This document shows positions 18,738 to 27,663 of a DNA stretch of 64,000 bases, one piece after another. The stretch covers positions 62,001 to 126,000 of the forward strand of contig NZ_AAEW02000006.1 in assembly GCF_000167355.1 (NCBI RefSeq), in the 5' to 3' direction. The position numbers and the translations under genes were made by a program. A model generated the notes under the pieces. The model had not been told where the DNA came from. It made no database searches and was given only the letters and a program-made list of their open reading frames with translations. The stretch comes from Desulfuromonas acetoxidans DSM 684 (GTDB taxonomy: Bacteria; Desulfobacterota; Desulfuromonadia; Desulfuromonadales; Desulfuromonadaceae). Position 1 is the first letter of the stretch. The number at the start of each line of letters is the position of its first letter.

Positions 18738-19769
18738 TTACTTTTCCAGTAACTCGCAGGCGGCTTCAATCACATCCGAAGCTTCAATGGCGGTCATACA
18801 ACGATGATCGGTCGGACATTGACGCAACAGACATGGCGCACAATCGGTCTCCTTACGCACAATGCGCACCCGCTCGGAGGCTGGACAGGTGGTGGTATGG
18901 TCCGTGGAACCGAACACGGCTACAATCGGAATATCAAAGGCGGAAGCCACATGCATGGGACCGGAATCATTGGTCACCAGCAAACGGCTGTTGGCCAACA
19001 AAGCCATCACTTGACGCACCGTGGTCTGCCCCACCATATTAATCACATCGTGATTCATCGCAGCCGCGATATCCTGGCCAATCTCCGACTCTCCCGGACC
19101 ACCGGTCAGCAGAATACGGCTCTGATAGCGTGCGGCCAACTGATCCGCGACCTCGGCAAAGCGCTCCGGAATCCACCGTTTGGCCGAACCGTAAGCTGCA
19201 CCGGGGTTCACGGCAATCACCCGTTCATCCCCGAGAATCGATTCCGCCCAAGCCTGCTCTTGCTCATCAATCGTCAGACACAAACGGCCATCGCCACCTT
19301 CAATACCCAGGCGACCCAGCAGTTGCAGATAATAATCGGTATGGTGCAGCAATTTATCAGCAGCCGTCACAGTCACAGGTGCGTTAAGCAACAAGCGGCG
19401 ACCGTCGGTGGTGTAACCGGCCCGACAGGGAATGCGCGCGACAAACGCCAGCAATGCCGCTTCAATAGCATTCTGCAGCAACACGGCAAGATCAAACTTT
19501 TCGCGGCGCAACTCATTGGCCATGGTCAAAAAGCCACCGACACCCTTATGCCGCCCTTTACGGTCATAGACCATCACCCGGTCAATGGCCGGATGAACCC
19601 GAAACAGCTCCGCCACCAACGGATTGGCCAGCATGACAATTTCAGCCTCGGGATAACAGGCCCGCAACGCCGACAACGCCGGAGTTGTCATCACCGCATC
19701 GCCAATCCAGTTCGTCCCGCGAACGACAATGCGTTGCGGCTGTTGTGAAGTCAAACAGGTTTTGCTCAC
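18738..19769 (-). CDS. waaF: LPS heptosyltransferase II
   Basis: This 343-residue GT9 enzyme adds the second heptose. The N-terminal RIVVRGTNWIGDAVMTTPALSAL contains the WIGDAVM motif diagnostic of WaaF. VNPGAAYGSAKRWIPERFAEVA binds the nucleotide, and VTNDSGPMHVASAFDIPIVAVFGSTDHTTT lies at the C-terminal domain. A CAPCLLRQCPTDHRCM cluster near the end resembles the Cys-rich end of WaaC next door. The stop overlap with the upstream Trm112-like gene (4 bases) puts them in one operon. Confidence 0.94.
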   Translation of the reverse strand: MSKTCLTSQQPQRIVVRGTNWIGDAVMTTPALSALRACYPEAEIVMLANPLVAELFRVHPAIDRVMVYDRKGRHKGVGGFLTMANELRREKFDLAVLLQNAIEAALLAFVARIPCRAGYTTDGRRLLLNAPVTVTAADKLLHHTDYYLQLLGRLGIEGGDGRLCLTIDEQEQAWAESILGDERVIAVNPGAAYGSAKRWIPERFAEVADQLAARYQSRILLTGGPGESEIGQDIAAAMNHDVINMVGQTTVRQVMALLANSRLLVTNDSGPMHVASAFDIPIVAVFGSTDHTTTCPASERVRIVRKETDCAPCLLRQCPTDHRCMTAIEASDVIEAACELLEK

Positions 19770-19945
19770 GACGTTGCGGTCTCCACCTCTTCCGCTTCAT
19801 CAATCAACATCACCGGCAGTCCATCACGAACCGGATAACGCAACGAACACGCTTCACACACCAGTTTGTCATCGTTATCCAACTGCACGGCCCCTTTACA
19901 CTTGGGACAAACCAACCATTGTAATAATTCCTGATCTATACCCAT
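19766..19945 (-). CDS. Trm112-family zinc-ribbon protein
   Basis: A 59-residue protein with four zinc-ligand cysteines (C13, C16, C30, C33) in LVCPKCKG and LVCEACS, followed by LRYPVRDGLPVMLIDEA, the standard Trm112/YcaR ending. The start at 19945 has AGGAG upstream; an in-frame ATG further 5' has no such support. In proteobacteria YcaR-like genes often sit beside lpxK/kdsB. Here it is the first gene of the waaF-waaC-gmhA run. A near-identical domain is fused to the ELM1-like protein encoded at 28811-29914. Function in bacteria is not settled. Confidence 0.88.
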   Translation of the reverse strand: MGIDQELLQWLVCPKCKGAVQLDNDDKLVCEACSLRYPVRDGLPVMLIDEAEEVETATS

Positions 19946-20282
19946 TGAAATCTCCTGGGAAAATTTAAACATGGGACGTCAGCGACACCAGCTCTTCGTC
20001 GTGTCTTTTGCTGACAATCTTTGCCATGTCAGGTCTTGAAAAATACATCCAACACAAAAATCTAACTCGACCATCTCATCAAACGCTAATAGCTTAATGA
20101 CATGGTAACGGCGAAGCTGAAATAATGATGCCCACCGGTTTATTACCTAACAAGGCGTTGAAAAAGTTCTAAATAGACTATTTTCAACGACGGTAGCGAA
20201 AAAAGCAATCGTTGTTTTGCAAAAAGACGCAAATTATCACCACAGATCTCTGCGCTCAGTCCCTCAAAGCGTTACTCTCTAT
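19946..20282. other. Intergenic region with a GTTGAAAA-type hairpin
   Basis: This 337-bp gap separates the Trm112-like gene from the downstream end of the epimerase gene. It has no convincing ORF. It contains a short inverted repeat, GTTGAAAA (20157-20164) with TTTTCAAC (20181-20188), related to the hairpin of the element between rmlB and rmlA. ACCACAGATCTCTG phrases near 20240 recall the 2390-2716 gap. The transcription start of the waaF operon should be in this gap on the minus strand, but I see no clear promoter. Confidence 0.45.
20157..20188. repeat. GTTGAAAA...TTTTCAAC hairpin repeat
   Basis: An 8-bp perfect inverted repeat with a 16-base loop. The arm sequence equals the outer part of the 13-bp hairpin at 8180-8210. 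Probably a remnant or variant of the same repeat family. Confidence 0.4.
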
Positions 20283-21314
20283 TTAGCACCGTAATTTATG
20301 TCGCCCGTCATCAGCATCACGGCCCCCTGACAACCACGAGTCCTGATACCAGCGAACAAAGTGCTCAACACCCTGCTCAATGGACCTCTGCGGAGCGTAG
20401 CTAATCACCGCGTTTAATCGACTCGTATCGGCGTAGGTTTTCAGCACATCGCCGGGTTGCATATCCAGGTAGATTTTTTCAGCAGTTTTCCCACACGATT
20501 GTTCAATGGCAGCAATAAATCGTTTCAACTCAACCGGCTGATGATTACCAACATTATATATTTTATAGGGGGCCCTTGCCGTCCCCTCCTCCTGCCTTTG
20601 CCAGCCGGGAATCACGTTTTGAAGACGCGCCACACATTCCACCACATCGTCGATATAGGTAAAATCACGCGCCATCTCGCCATGGTTAAACACCTTAATG
20701 GGCTGATCGTTGACAATCGCTTCCGTAAACAGCCACGGCGCCATATCGGGCCGTCCGCCGGGGCCATACACGGTAAAAAACCGCAGTCCGGTGACCGGCA
20801 GGCCATACAGATGAGCATAGGAGTGGGCCATCAGTTCACAGGATTTTTTCGTCGCCGCATACAACGACACGGGATAATCGACGCTATCCGTCTCACTGAA
20901 TGGAATCGTACTGTTCATCCCGTAAACCGAACTGGACGAAGCAAACACCAGATGCTCTACCTGCTGATGGCGGCACCCTTCCAGAATCGTCATCATGCCA
21001 ACCAAATTGCTGTCAACATAATCAAACGGCGCTTTTAGAGAATGGCGCACTCCCGCTTGAGCGGCCAAATGGATGACCCGATCAAAATGTTCCCCCCGAA
21101 ATAACTCAGCAATGCCCTGACGATCGGTCAAATCCAGTTCAAGGAATGTAAAACGTTCGTAAGGGTTTAGCTGAGCCAGGCGATAGGTTTTCAATGCCGG
21201 ATCATAATAAGAATTCATGTTATCGAGGCCGACCACCTCGTGCCCCTCACGCAATAATCGCAATGAAACATGCAGACCGATAAAACCGGCGGTACCGGTA
21301 ACAAGATATTTCAT
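20283..21314 (-). CDS. UDP-glucuronate 4-epimerase-like SDR
   Basis: This 343-residue extended SDR fits UDP-glucuronate 4-epimerases (CapI/LspL type). GTAGFIG is at 7-13, GLDNMNSYYDPALKTYRL in the N-terminal third and HLAAQAGVRHSL near 82-93. FASSSSVYG and YAATKKSCE carry the catalytic Ser and Tyr/Lys. TGLRFFTVYGPGGRPDMA, and the MQPGDV with a nearby C-terminal arginine, follow. The NMNSYYDP and GRPDMA motifs separate it from plain GalE. The product UDP-galacturonate is used in LPS cores that lack some phosphates. It overlaps the waaL-like gene by 4 bases. Confidence 0.87.
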   Translation of the reverse strand: MKYLVTGTAGFIGLHVSLRLLREGHEVVGLDNMNSYYDPALKTYRLAQLNPYERFTFLELDLTDRQGIAELFRGEHFDRVIHLAAQAGVRHSLKAPFDYVDSNLVGMMTILEGCRHQQVEHLVFASSSSVYGMNSTIPFSETDSVDYPVSLYAATKKSCELMAHSYAHLYGLPVTGLRFFTVYGPGGRPDMAPWLFTEAIVNDQPIKVFNHGEMARDFTYIDDVVECVARLQNVIPGWQRQEEGTARAPYKIYNVGNHQPVELKRFIAAIEQSCGKTAEKIYLDMQPGDVLKTYADTSRLNAVISYAPQRSIEQGVEHFVRWYQDSWLSGGRDADDGRHKLRC

Positions 21315-22483
21315 CTACGCAACTCATGTAAGGGCTGAAAACTCAAAACCACAATTAAAGCAAAAACCCCTTGTGTTATTTCATTGCCGAAAAAAGACGA
21401 ATTAAAGAAACAATATAAACACAAAGCCAAGGCCATCGGCACCACCACGATCCGTTCCAGACAGATCAAACTCGCCTTATGAATCAGCCACACCAGGCCG
21501 GTGAACAGCGCTGCGACACCAACAATGCCGGATTGAACCAGAACAGACAGATACATATTATGAGGTCCGAATCCATGACCTCTGATGTGGATTTTCTGAC
21601 TGCAACTGATCGGTACACCCAAAAAAGGATGCTCGATAAACCGCTCAAGATACTGCGACCAGATCGTTAGACGGATGTCGCCCTGAACAGCATGAGCAAT
21701 CCGATGATTGAGCAGGTCCCAAGAAAAATTTGGCAATGCAGCAAGTATCGCCACCAACAGCATGGCAATGACACCACCACTGACAATCGATTTTACCGAC
21801 AACGAAGAGGTGCGCAAATAACGCCAGCTGAGGATTGCCATAGCAACAAACGCAACCAGCGTTCCAAGTAAGGCACTGCGACTTCCGGAAACAAGCAGAC
21901 CGGATAAGCCAACACCAGCGCCAACAACACCCAGGATACGCTCGGTATGACGGTATGCCGTCATGACCAGAAACACAGCCACCAGAGAGGTGATGGCCAT
22001 CAAAAAGCCAAACGGGTTGGGATTTGAAATAAAACCGGCCGCACGAGCACCAAAAGAGCGAATCATAGGAACATCATCAAAAAACACGCCACTCAGCCCG
22101 GCCAAACCATAAAAAACTCCCACACCGGTCAAAGCCAGGAGAATCTGGCGCGATGTGCAGTGGCAATAACGGCATACCGTGAGCAGAATTAGCGGGAAAA
22201 ACGCTAAACGCCAGAACGCCTCAAACGCGCCATCACTGAACGGGCATCCCCGCAACACAACTGCACGTAGTTCAGAGAGCAACAATGGCAGCGCAAAACA
22301 GAGACTCAGCACGGTAATCTGTCGGGCGTGTTGCCACAACAACTGACGCGTATCGCCGCAGGCCATAACCAGCAGTGGCAATAAATAAAGGCAGCCCTGA
22401 AACACAACACCTTTCGCGGGGAAAAAAGCGATCCACAAACCTGAGAGGACAAGCAAAAGCGACATTCTTTTCGTCAATGTCAT
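21311..22483 (-). CDS. waaL: O-antigen ligase / polymerase family protein (WaaL-like)
   Basis: A 390-residue polytopic inner-membrane protein of about 11-12 hydrophobic segments with one larger periplasmic loop (about 260-310). That loop carries GHGFGPHNMYLSVLVQSGIVG, the Wzy_C signature with the conserved His of O-antigen ligases. The SNPNPFGF segment and SGSRSALLGTLVAF match the family. WaaL ligases move O-chain from undecaprenyl diphosphate to lipid A-core; Wzy polymerases have the same architecture. The core-gene context favours ligase, but the symbol is an inference. Confidence 0.78.
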   Translation of the reverse strand: MTLTKRMSLLLVLSGLWIAFFPAKGVVFQGCLYLLPLLVMACGDTRQLLWQHARQITVLSLCFALPLLLSELRAVVLRGCPFSDGAFEAFWRLAFFPLILLTVCRYCHCTSRQILLALTGVGVFYGLAGLSGVFFDDVPMIRSFGARAAGFISNPNPFGFLMAITSLVAVFLVMTAYRHTERILGVVGAGVGLSGLLVSGSRSALLGTLVAFVAMAILSWRYLRTSSLSVKSIVSGGVIAMLLVAILAALPNFSWDLLNHRIAHAVQGDIRLTIWSQYLERFIEHPFLGVPISCSQKIHIRGHGFGPHNMYLSVLVQSGIVGVAALFTGLVWLIHKASLICLERIVVVPMALALCLYCFFNSSFFGNEITQGVFALIVVLSFQPLHELRR

Positions 22484-22546
22484 GTAAAAAACCTATGATC
22501 AAATACGGCACAAAATCCTGGAAAAACCATCACAAAATAATGTGTT

Positions 22547-23473
22547 TCAAAGAGGGTTCAACTCGAAAAGGGGATGATCTGCAGGATAAAGCGAGCCATA
22601 TTTGGCTTTATGATATTTTGAAGGTGTCTGTCCAAGATCGATCGCCTGGTAACCAGTGCGATAGAGATCATACGCCATGACGGTCGCAGTCGGGCCAAGG
22701 GCAATCAGGATTAACCAATCTTTGTCATACACCATCACCTGCTTCATCAGCTCGTCGTAAACACTGAACGCATCTTTGGCAGGGCCATAGACAAATTCGT
22801 GGCAGCGCAGATTATCAAACAGCTCCTTTTCGAAAAAAAACCGGCTGTTGCGACCAACCACAAAGACCACTTTTCTGTTGTGCCAGATCAATTTAAGCGC
22901 AGTGATATAATCCTCAAAAGAAGTGCTTTGTTGCGGAAACACCGTGGTGATTGTCGAGGAATCATACAACCGATTATGGTCGAGAAGTTTCAAAACTCGG
23001 TTTCCCCGACGCACAACAAATTTTTTCCAGATTTCGGTCAGATCGTGCTCTGCCTGAATGGTGTTAATGCCGACCAGAAAGTTCTCATCGGTGCTGTGTA
23101 GAACTTCTTTTAACCGAGCAACGAGAGTACTGTCATAGGTCTGAAATGATTTATGGCGGCCAATGCACATATTGAATTCACCGTCACCAAAACGTCCGAT
23201 ACTGGCACCGTTTTTAACAAGAGACGCAACGGTTTCCAGTTCACTCTTGACCGGCGGATACTGTTCAACAAAATGGGCGATTTTCCCGGCATTGCACGCG
23301 ATAATCCAGCGGTCCAAATTCTCCCGCGCCTGGTGCCGCCAGGCTTTGAACGGAATCAGAGCCATAAACACACTGACAAACCGCCGCATGATATTCCGCA
23401 AAATCCATAAATCACCACCAAACACTCGCTCCCAGGCACTGGCCCTGCACTGTGTTTTTAACGTGTTCACCAC
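22547..23473 (-). CDS. GT-D fold (DUF1792) glycosyltransferase
   Basis: This 308-residue soluble protein matches the GT-D/DUF1792 family first known from streptococcal glycoprotein synthesis. ASIGRFGDGEFNMCIGRHKSFQTYD (about 88-112) contains the DGE metal motif. VVFVVGRNSRFFFEKELFD follows in the centre. LILIALGPTATVMAYDLYRTGYQAIDLGQ occurs near the C-terminus. The start is GTG at 23473 with GAGGTG upstream. Its role here is presumably one sugar-transfer step in core or O-chain assembly. DUF1792 enzymes use UDP-glucose in the known case, but the donor is unknown here. Confidence 0.8.
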   Translation of the reverse strand: MVNTLKTQCRASAWERVFGGDLWILRNIMRRFVSVFMALIPFKAWRHQARENLDRWIIACNAGKIAHFVEQYPPVKSELETVASLVKNGASIGRFGDGEFNMCIGRHKSFQTYDSTLVARLKEVLHSTDENFLVGINTIQAEHDLTEIWKKFVVRRGNRVLKLLDHNRLYDSSTITTVFPQQSTSFEDYITALKLIWHNRKVVFVVGRNSRFFFEKELFDNLRCHEFVYGPAKDAFSVYDELMKQVMVYDKDWLILIALGPTATVMAYDLYRTGYQAIDLGQTPSKYHKAKYGSLYPADHPLFELNPL

Positions 23474-23551
23474 AATGACACCTCACAAAAGCGGCGTATA
23501 AAACTCTGGTCTGTCAAAAAGCATCTCCCGACAACATTGCTTATCCCACAG

Positions 23552-23570
23552 ACTGTTCTTCAACAGCCTG
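23552..23570 (-). repeat. Single end of the CAGGCTGTTGAAAA repeat family
   Basis: On the minus strand this reads CAGGCTGTTGAAGAACAGT and differs at two of 19 positions from the left end of the element at 8064. It lies between two glycosyltransferase genes, just after the stop of the upstream one. No second end is seen close by. Confidence 0.4.
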
Positions 23571-23584
23571 GCGATGGAGGTAAA

Positions 23585-24619
23585 TTACATAAGCGACTGA
23601 TAGAACTGATGATATTTGTCAACGATAACGCGCTGAGCGTAGTGCCGCTGATAATGGTCGGCCGCCTGTTCAACAAGTCGTCCTCGCGCAGTCGAATCAA
23701 CCAGCAACCCACAGATCGCTTCAGCAAGCGGTTGGGGCTGATCCACCGGCACCACCAAACCTGTCACCCCATCCTCAATCACTTCCCCCGGCCCCTGAGA
23801 GTTGGTCGCCACAATCGGGCACTGATGTGCCCATGATTCCATAACAATCGACCCCAGCCCCTCATGGCGTGACGGACACACAAACAGATCGGCGGTACGC
23901 ATCAAAGCCGTGACATCATTGCGCCAGCCAAGAAATCGCACCCGGTCATCCAGACCAAGCTCATGACATAACTTTTTCAGGGCCTGCTCTTCCGGTCCTG
24001 CTCCAGCCAGCCACAACATGGCATCGGGAATGGTCACCAGCGCCTGCAACAACGTGTCGAATCCTTTGTTGATATGCAAACGCCCAGCGGCCAACAACAA
24101 CGGACGATCCGTCGGGGTATTAAAGCTATCGCGCGGCAAAGCACAGACCGGTGTTTCATCGGCAAAATTCGGAATATGCACCACCCGCTTGGCCGACATG
24201 CCGCCCCGCACCAGGTGATCGCAGATCCCCTTAGATATTCCCACCCAGTAATCGGCGTGGCGGTAATATTTGAGATTGTAATAATGGCCGAGACGACAAA
24301 CCAGTTGATAGGACCCCCGTGGAGTCAGGCCACTGGCCCGATTCATCCAAGTCATGACAATGTCGGGATCAAAGCTTTCAAGGGCACGGACAAAGCGAAG
24401 ACGATCAAAAACATGCAAAGGACCACCAAAACGAAACCCGTCAACGCTCACGCCAAAGTCGCGCAACGCCTCGACACGCTCGGGATGGTTGCGGATAAAC
24501 GCCTTTTGCTCAAGGGCATGAATATCGTGTAACCCCTGCACCAGCCGCACATAAAAATTTTCCGCCCCGCCCTGCTCAGCTCCGGCAAGTACCTGGGCAA
24601 CCCTGGGATGACTCATCAT
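23585..24619 (-). CDS. GT4 glycosyltransferase
   Basis: A 344-residue GT-B transferase. The glycine-rich acceptor loop AGAEQGGAENF is near 12-22. IVMTWMNRASGLTPRG follows. The donor domain has LAAGRLHINKGFDTLLQAL, FLGWRNDVTALMRTADLFVCPSRHEGLGSIVMESWAHQCPIVAT (with E-x7-E), then GPGEVIEDGVTGLVVP. Its N-terminal halves and the TW(M/V)NRAS motif are shared with the gene immediately upstream (24616-25668), so the two look like a tandem duplication. The start overlaps that gene's stop by 4 bases. Sugar and linkage unknown. Confidence 0.87.
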   Translation of the reverse strand: MMSHPRVAQVLAGAEQGGAENFYVRLVQGLHDIHALEQKAFIRNHPERVEALRDFGVSVDGFRFGGPLHVFDRLRFVRALESFDPDIVMTWMNRASGLTPRGSYQLVCRLGHYYNLKYYRHADYWVGISKGICDHLVRGGMSAKRVVHIPNFADETPVCALPRDSFNTPTDRPLLLAAGRLHINKGFDTLLQALVTIPDAMLWLAGAGPEEQALKKLCHELGLDDRVRFLGWRNDVTALMRTADLFVCPSRHEGLGSIVMESWAHQCPIVATNSQGPGEVIEDGVTGLVVPVDQPQPLAEAICGLLVDSTARGRLVEQAADHYQRHYAQRVIVDKYHQFYQSLM

Positions 24620-25668
24620 ACCGTCCTACCGCAAGCCTGCTTAGCTATAAGATCCTTAAAAAGGGCTTTGTAACGGCCAATGATCACCTCCATGCTGAAC
24701 TCCTGAGAAAACGTCCGACGTCCCTGCTCAACCAGGCGCTCGGCAAATTGGCCATCTGCCAGTAAGCGATTAACCTGAGCTGCACACTGAATGACATTGT
24801 CCACGTCAAACAACAACCCGTTGCAACCGTCTTCAATCAACCAGGAAGGCCCCTGACTGGCCGCAGCGACAATGGGTGTTCCAGTTGCCCAAGCCTCCAG
24901 AACCACATTGCCGAGGGGTTCAAAACGGGACGGAAACACACAGATATCAGCCAGAGCAAACAACGCACGAACATCCTTGCGCAAGCCAAGAAGATGAACC
25001 CGATCAGCAACACCCAACGATGCGGCCAAATCAACCAAAGAGGATTTCAATTCACCGTCACCGGCAATCAGCAGGGTGGCCTGTGGAATATCGGGGAGCG
25101 CGCGAATCAGAACATCCTGAGCTTTTTTTTCATGCAGTCGCCCTAAGGACAGTAAAACCCGATGACCATCAGGAATTGATGGCAAGGATTCCGGAACGTC
25201 CAGACTTTCCAGTAGTTCACCAAAATTGGAGATCATACTGACGTCGTGTTGCGGCCAGTCATGGCGGGTGACATGACGCACCAGATCCGGCGTATTGACA
25301 ATCAGATGATCACATTTGCGATAATTGGTGATGTCGTAATAGCCACCAAGACGTCCAACCACCACGGCTGAGGTCGACGGGCACTTGCGTGATGCCCGGT
25401 TGACCCAGGTCAAAATCAGATCAGGGTCAAACTCGTCCACCTCTCGCTTCAGGCGCTGATTGTAAAAAAGCGGCTTGGTAATACGGCCCATGGGCAAGGT
25501 GCGAAAATCAACCTCCGCTTGGTGCAGCCGCACTTCTCGAGACGGCTGCGCCTCAATGATCAGGCGCTGTTCAATCACATCATCTTTGGCAAAGGCGGCA
25601 GCAACCTTTTCAAAATAGGTCTCGGCACCGGCCTCAGACTGGGACAAAAGAATCTGCATCAACTTCAT
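24616..25668 (-). CDS. GT4 glycosyltransferase (paralogue of its neighbour)
   Basis: This 350-residue GT-B enzyme has QSEAGAETYFEKVA near the start, DLILTWVNRASRKCP near 82-96, LSLGRLHEKKAQDVLIRAL, and CVFPSRFEPLGNVVLEAWATGTPIVAAASQGPSWLIEDGCNGLLF. The latter carries the family E-x7-E. It shares layout and several unusual motifs with the gene at 23585-24619. It follows the YrbL-like kinase gene after 7 bp. Likely an LPS core or O-chain transferase of unknown specificity. Confidence 0.87.
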   Translation of the reverse strand: MKLMQILLSQSEAGAETYFEKVAAAFAKDDVIEQRLIIEAQPSREVRLHQAEVDFRTLPMGRITKPLFYNQRLKREVDEFDPDLILTWVNRASRKCPSTSAVVVGRLGGYYDITNYRKCDHLIVNTPDLVRHVTRHDWPQHDVSMISNFGELLESLDVPESLPSIPDGHRVLLSLGRLHEKKAQDVLIRALPDIPQATLLIAGDGELKSSLVDLAASLGVADRVHLLGLRKDVRALFALADICVFPSRFEPLGNVVLEAWATGTPIVAAASQGPSWLIEDGCNGLLFDVDNVIQCAAQVNRLLADGQFAERLVEQGRRTFSQEFSMEVIIGRYKALFKDLIAKQACGRTV

Positions 25669-25675
25669 AGAAAGA

Positions 25676-26416
25676 TCAGTCCTTTGCTACGGATGTCTGG
25701 GTGGTCGTCGTAGCTGATCTGCTTTGGTCGTTTTCGACGCCACGGTGCTGCAACATACCAACCCGACTTGGTTCATGACCACTGTCGCAACGACGGACAA
25801 ATTGTCTAATTCGTTTATGCAACCGTCGGACGCGCTGGCTCACCTTGTGGCGGCGAACCGTTTTCGGCAACCAGGCAAACGGAAACACGTAAGGAGATCC
25901 CAGTCCGTCGATCACCACCAATCGGCGAATCTCATCATGTGCACCGCGTTGAACCACAATATTGTGGGTTAACACCTCCCGTGACGGCACAAGGTGTTCC
26001 AACCAGAAGTCCGCCAAAACCTCAACAGCCCGGCGGGTTGCTGCGGGGTAGCCGCGCTCCCATAAGTCCTGTTTCAGGGAGACGGAAATCCGCCCATCGG
26101 CATCGCGCACCAGCTCGGTCATCAGCCCCGGCCCCAAATCCGTCTCAACAAAACCGTCACAGCGATAAATGTGGTGATGAATCGTCTCTCCTCGGCTTTT
26201 TTGCAGCGCCTTGATCACAGCAGCTTCTTCACGATTATCATCAAAACTGGAGAGCGGCCGGAGATTGCGCGGAAAGCCCTTCTTACGCCGACAGTCTGCC
26301 AGGGTAAAATCCGGACGGCGCACCTTCACGCAGCAATCGGGATTGTCGGGATGGACGTAACACAGTCGATTGCCTCCCCGGGCAAACGGTTCGATGTGCG
26401 CCAGTTGCAGCCTCAC
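25676..26416 (-). CDS. YrbL-like kinase-fold protein
   Basis: This 246-residue protein resembles the PhoP-network protein YrbL. FARGGNRLCYVHPDNPDCCVKVRR (about 11-34) forms the ATP-anchoring strand. DDNREEAAVIKAL carries the helix-C-like Glu. TDLGPGLMTELVRDADG, LTHNIVVQ and RLVVIDGLGSPYVFP form the rest of the YrbL core. The C-terminal 60 residues are very basic (KTVRRHKVSQRVRRLHKRIRQ). YrbL is kinase-like with unproven substrate. The position inside the glycosyltransferase run suggests LPS phosphorylation, making this the fifth kinase-like protein of the locus. Overlaps the next gene by 4 bases. Confidence 0.78.
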   Translation of the reverse strand: MRLQLAHIEPFARGGNRLCYVHPDNPDCCVKVRRPDFTLADCRRKKGFPRNLRPLSSFDDNREEAAVIKALQKSRGETIHHHIYRCDGFVETDLGPGLMTELVRDADGRISVSLKQDLWERGYPAATRRAVEVLADFWLEHLVPSREVLTHNIVVQRGAHDEIRRLVVIDGLGSPYVFPFAWLPKTVRRHKVSQRVRRLHKRIRQFVRRCDSGHEPSRVGMLQHRGVENDQSRSATTTTQTSVAKD

Positions 26417-27453
26417 TTCAACGTACCATCCAGATGAATATCCTCTGCCCAGACATAGTCATGGCTGAACGGTTGCAGCAAGGACGCCTCAAGGATATAT
26501 TGCGCATACAGGGTATTGTTCATCTCCTGCTGGAAGAAAGCTCGCGCTTGCTCCGCCCAGGCACAACGCATGGCGTCATCACCATGAAACAAACGAATCT
26601 TTTTGAGCAGATCATCTTCATCGTTGAAATACACCACCGACTCCGGGGGCAATAACTCGTCAAACTGTGGGCCAGAATGGGTAAACTGCAGAATGCCATT
26701 GCCGGCAAGTTGGGCCATACGCGCTGAGGAATACCAGTAATGCCCCTCCTGGCGATTAAGGTTCAACCCCATCTTGGTCTCGGCCAAAGCCCGGTCATAG
26801 TCACGGCCCCACACCGGAGATTCTCCAAAGCTGCCAAAAGTTTTGAAATTCATCTCGTCAGCGAGGCTGTCCCTGAGTGAGCCGACCATTTGCAAACGTT
26901 TGGTAAAATCGTTGCTGTTGCTGCAAAACAGCAGGTCGATATCCAAATTGGTTCGCCGGGCGTTATTGAGCGTTTCCACCGCCGGATCCACCGGATTGGG
27001 CATGTGATACAGGCGCGCATTATCGCCCTGAAACAAGGACAACTCGCGCCGTCCGGTCGACACAAAAATCGCATCAACCACCTCGGCGCGATGTTTGATC
27101 TTCTCAACATTCTCCGGCACGAACAGCGGATCATTATTGCAATGCGCCACAACAACGCCCGGCTGCAACCGCTTGATCTGCTGCAATGTCGCGTTGGTGA
27201 TGATGTCACAATGGCCGGCAATTACCAGGTCCGGCTCAAAGGCTTCGACCATCTCCAGCAGACGTTTATTGGCCTTGCCGCACCCCAGATCCCGCCAGCC
27301 GAACGGTGCTTCAAACGCCGCCACATCGCGGTCACTGAACACCTGAACACAATGATCATTTTTAATCAGACCGCTGGTCAGTTTTTGCGCCCAACTCACC
27401 CGGGTCTTGCCGTAACGCCGCAGTTGTTGATACGCAATATGTAATACGCGCAT
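26413..27453 (-). CDS. CgeB-like glycosyltransferase (GT-B fold)
   Basis: A 346-residue protein with MRVLHIAYQQLRRYGKTRVSW at its N-terminus. AGHCDIITNATLQQIKR and VVAHCNNDPLF mark the first domain. The C-terminal half has TKMGLNLNRQEGHYWYSSARMAQLAGNGILQFTHSGPQFDELL, which matches the spore-maturation CgeB / DUF3880-type glycosyltransferases. I prefer the ATG at 27453 because AGGA lies about 8-9 bases upstream; an ATG three codons earlier is too close to it. Donor and acceptor unknown. Confidence 0.75.
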   Translation of the reverse strand: MRVLHIAYQQLRRYGKTRVSWAQKLTSGLIKNDHCVQVFSDRDVAAFEAPFGWRDLGCGKANKRLLEMVEAFEPDLVIAGHCDIITNATLQQIKRLQPGVVVAHCNNDPLFVPENVEKIKHRAEVVDAIFVSTGRRELSLFQGDNARLYHMPNPVDPAVETLNNARRTNLDIDLLFCSNSNDFTKRLQMVGSLRDSLADEMNFKTFGSFGESPVWGRDYDRALAETKMGLNLNRQEGHYWYSSARMAQLAGNGILQFTHSGPQFDELLPPESVVYFNDEDDLLKKIRLFHGDDAMRCAWAEQARAFFQQEMNNTLYAQYILEASLLQPFSHDYVWAEDIHLDGTLK

Positions 27454-27663
27454 TGAGTTCATCCTATCTTCGAATAATCAACCAAAAGCCACCTTGACCA
27501 CGGAGTCACCGAGACACGGAGAAGGTCAAAATTCTGTGTGATGTAAGGGTTTATCGAGGCCTTTATCTTGAAAATAAAATCTTTGGCTCTTTTGTCTCGC
27601 CCCGTCTGATTGGTCGGTGGCTACCCGATCTTTCCAATAGACACAGCGTCACCGCCATTGTCC
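27454..27663. other. Intergenic gap with CACGGAG-type low-complexity text
   Basis: This 210-bp break in an otherwise tightly packed operon contains CCACGGAGTCACCGAGACAC near 27500. That is a phrase of the dispersed ACCACAGAG/CACGGAG intergenic type, also hinted at in 2390-2716. No gene or clear promoter was seen. Confidence 0.4.
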
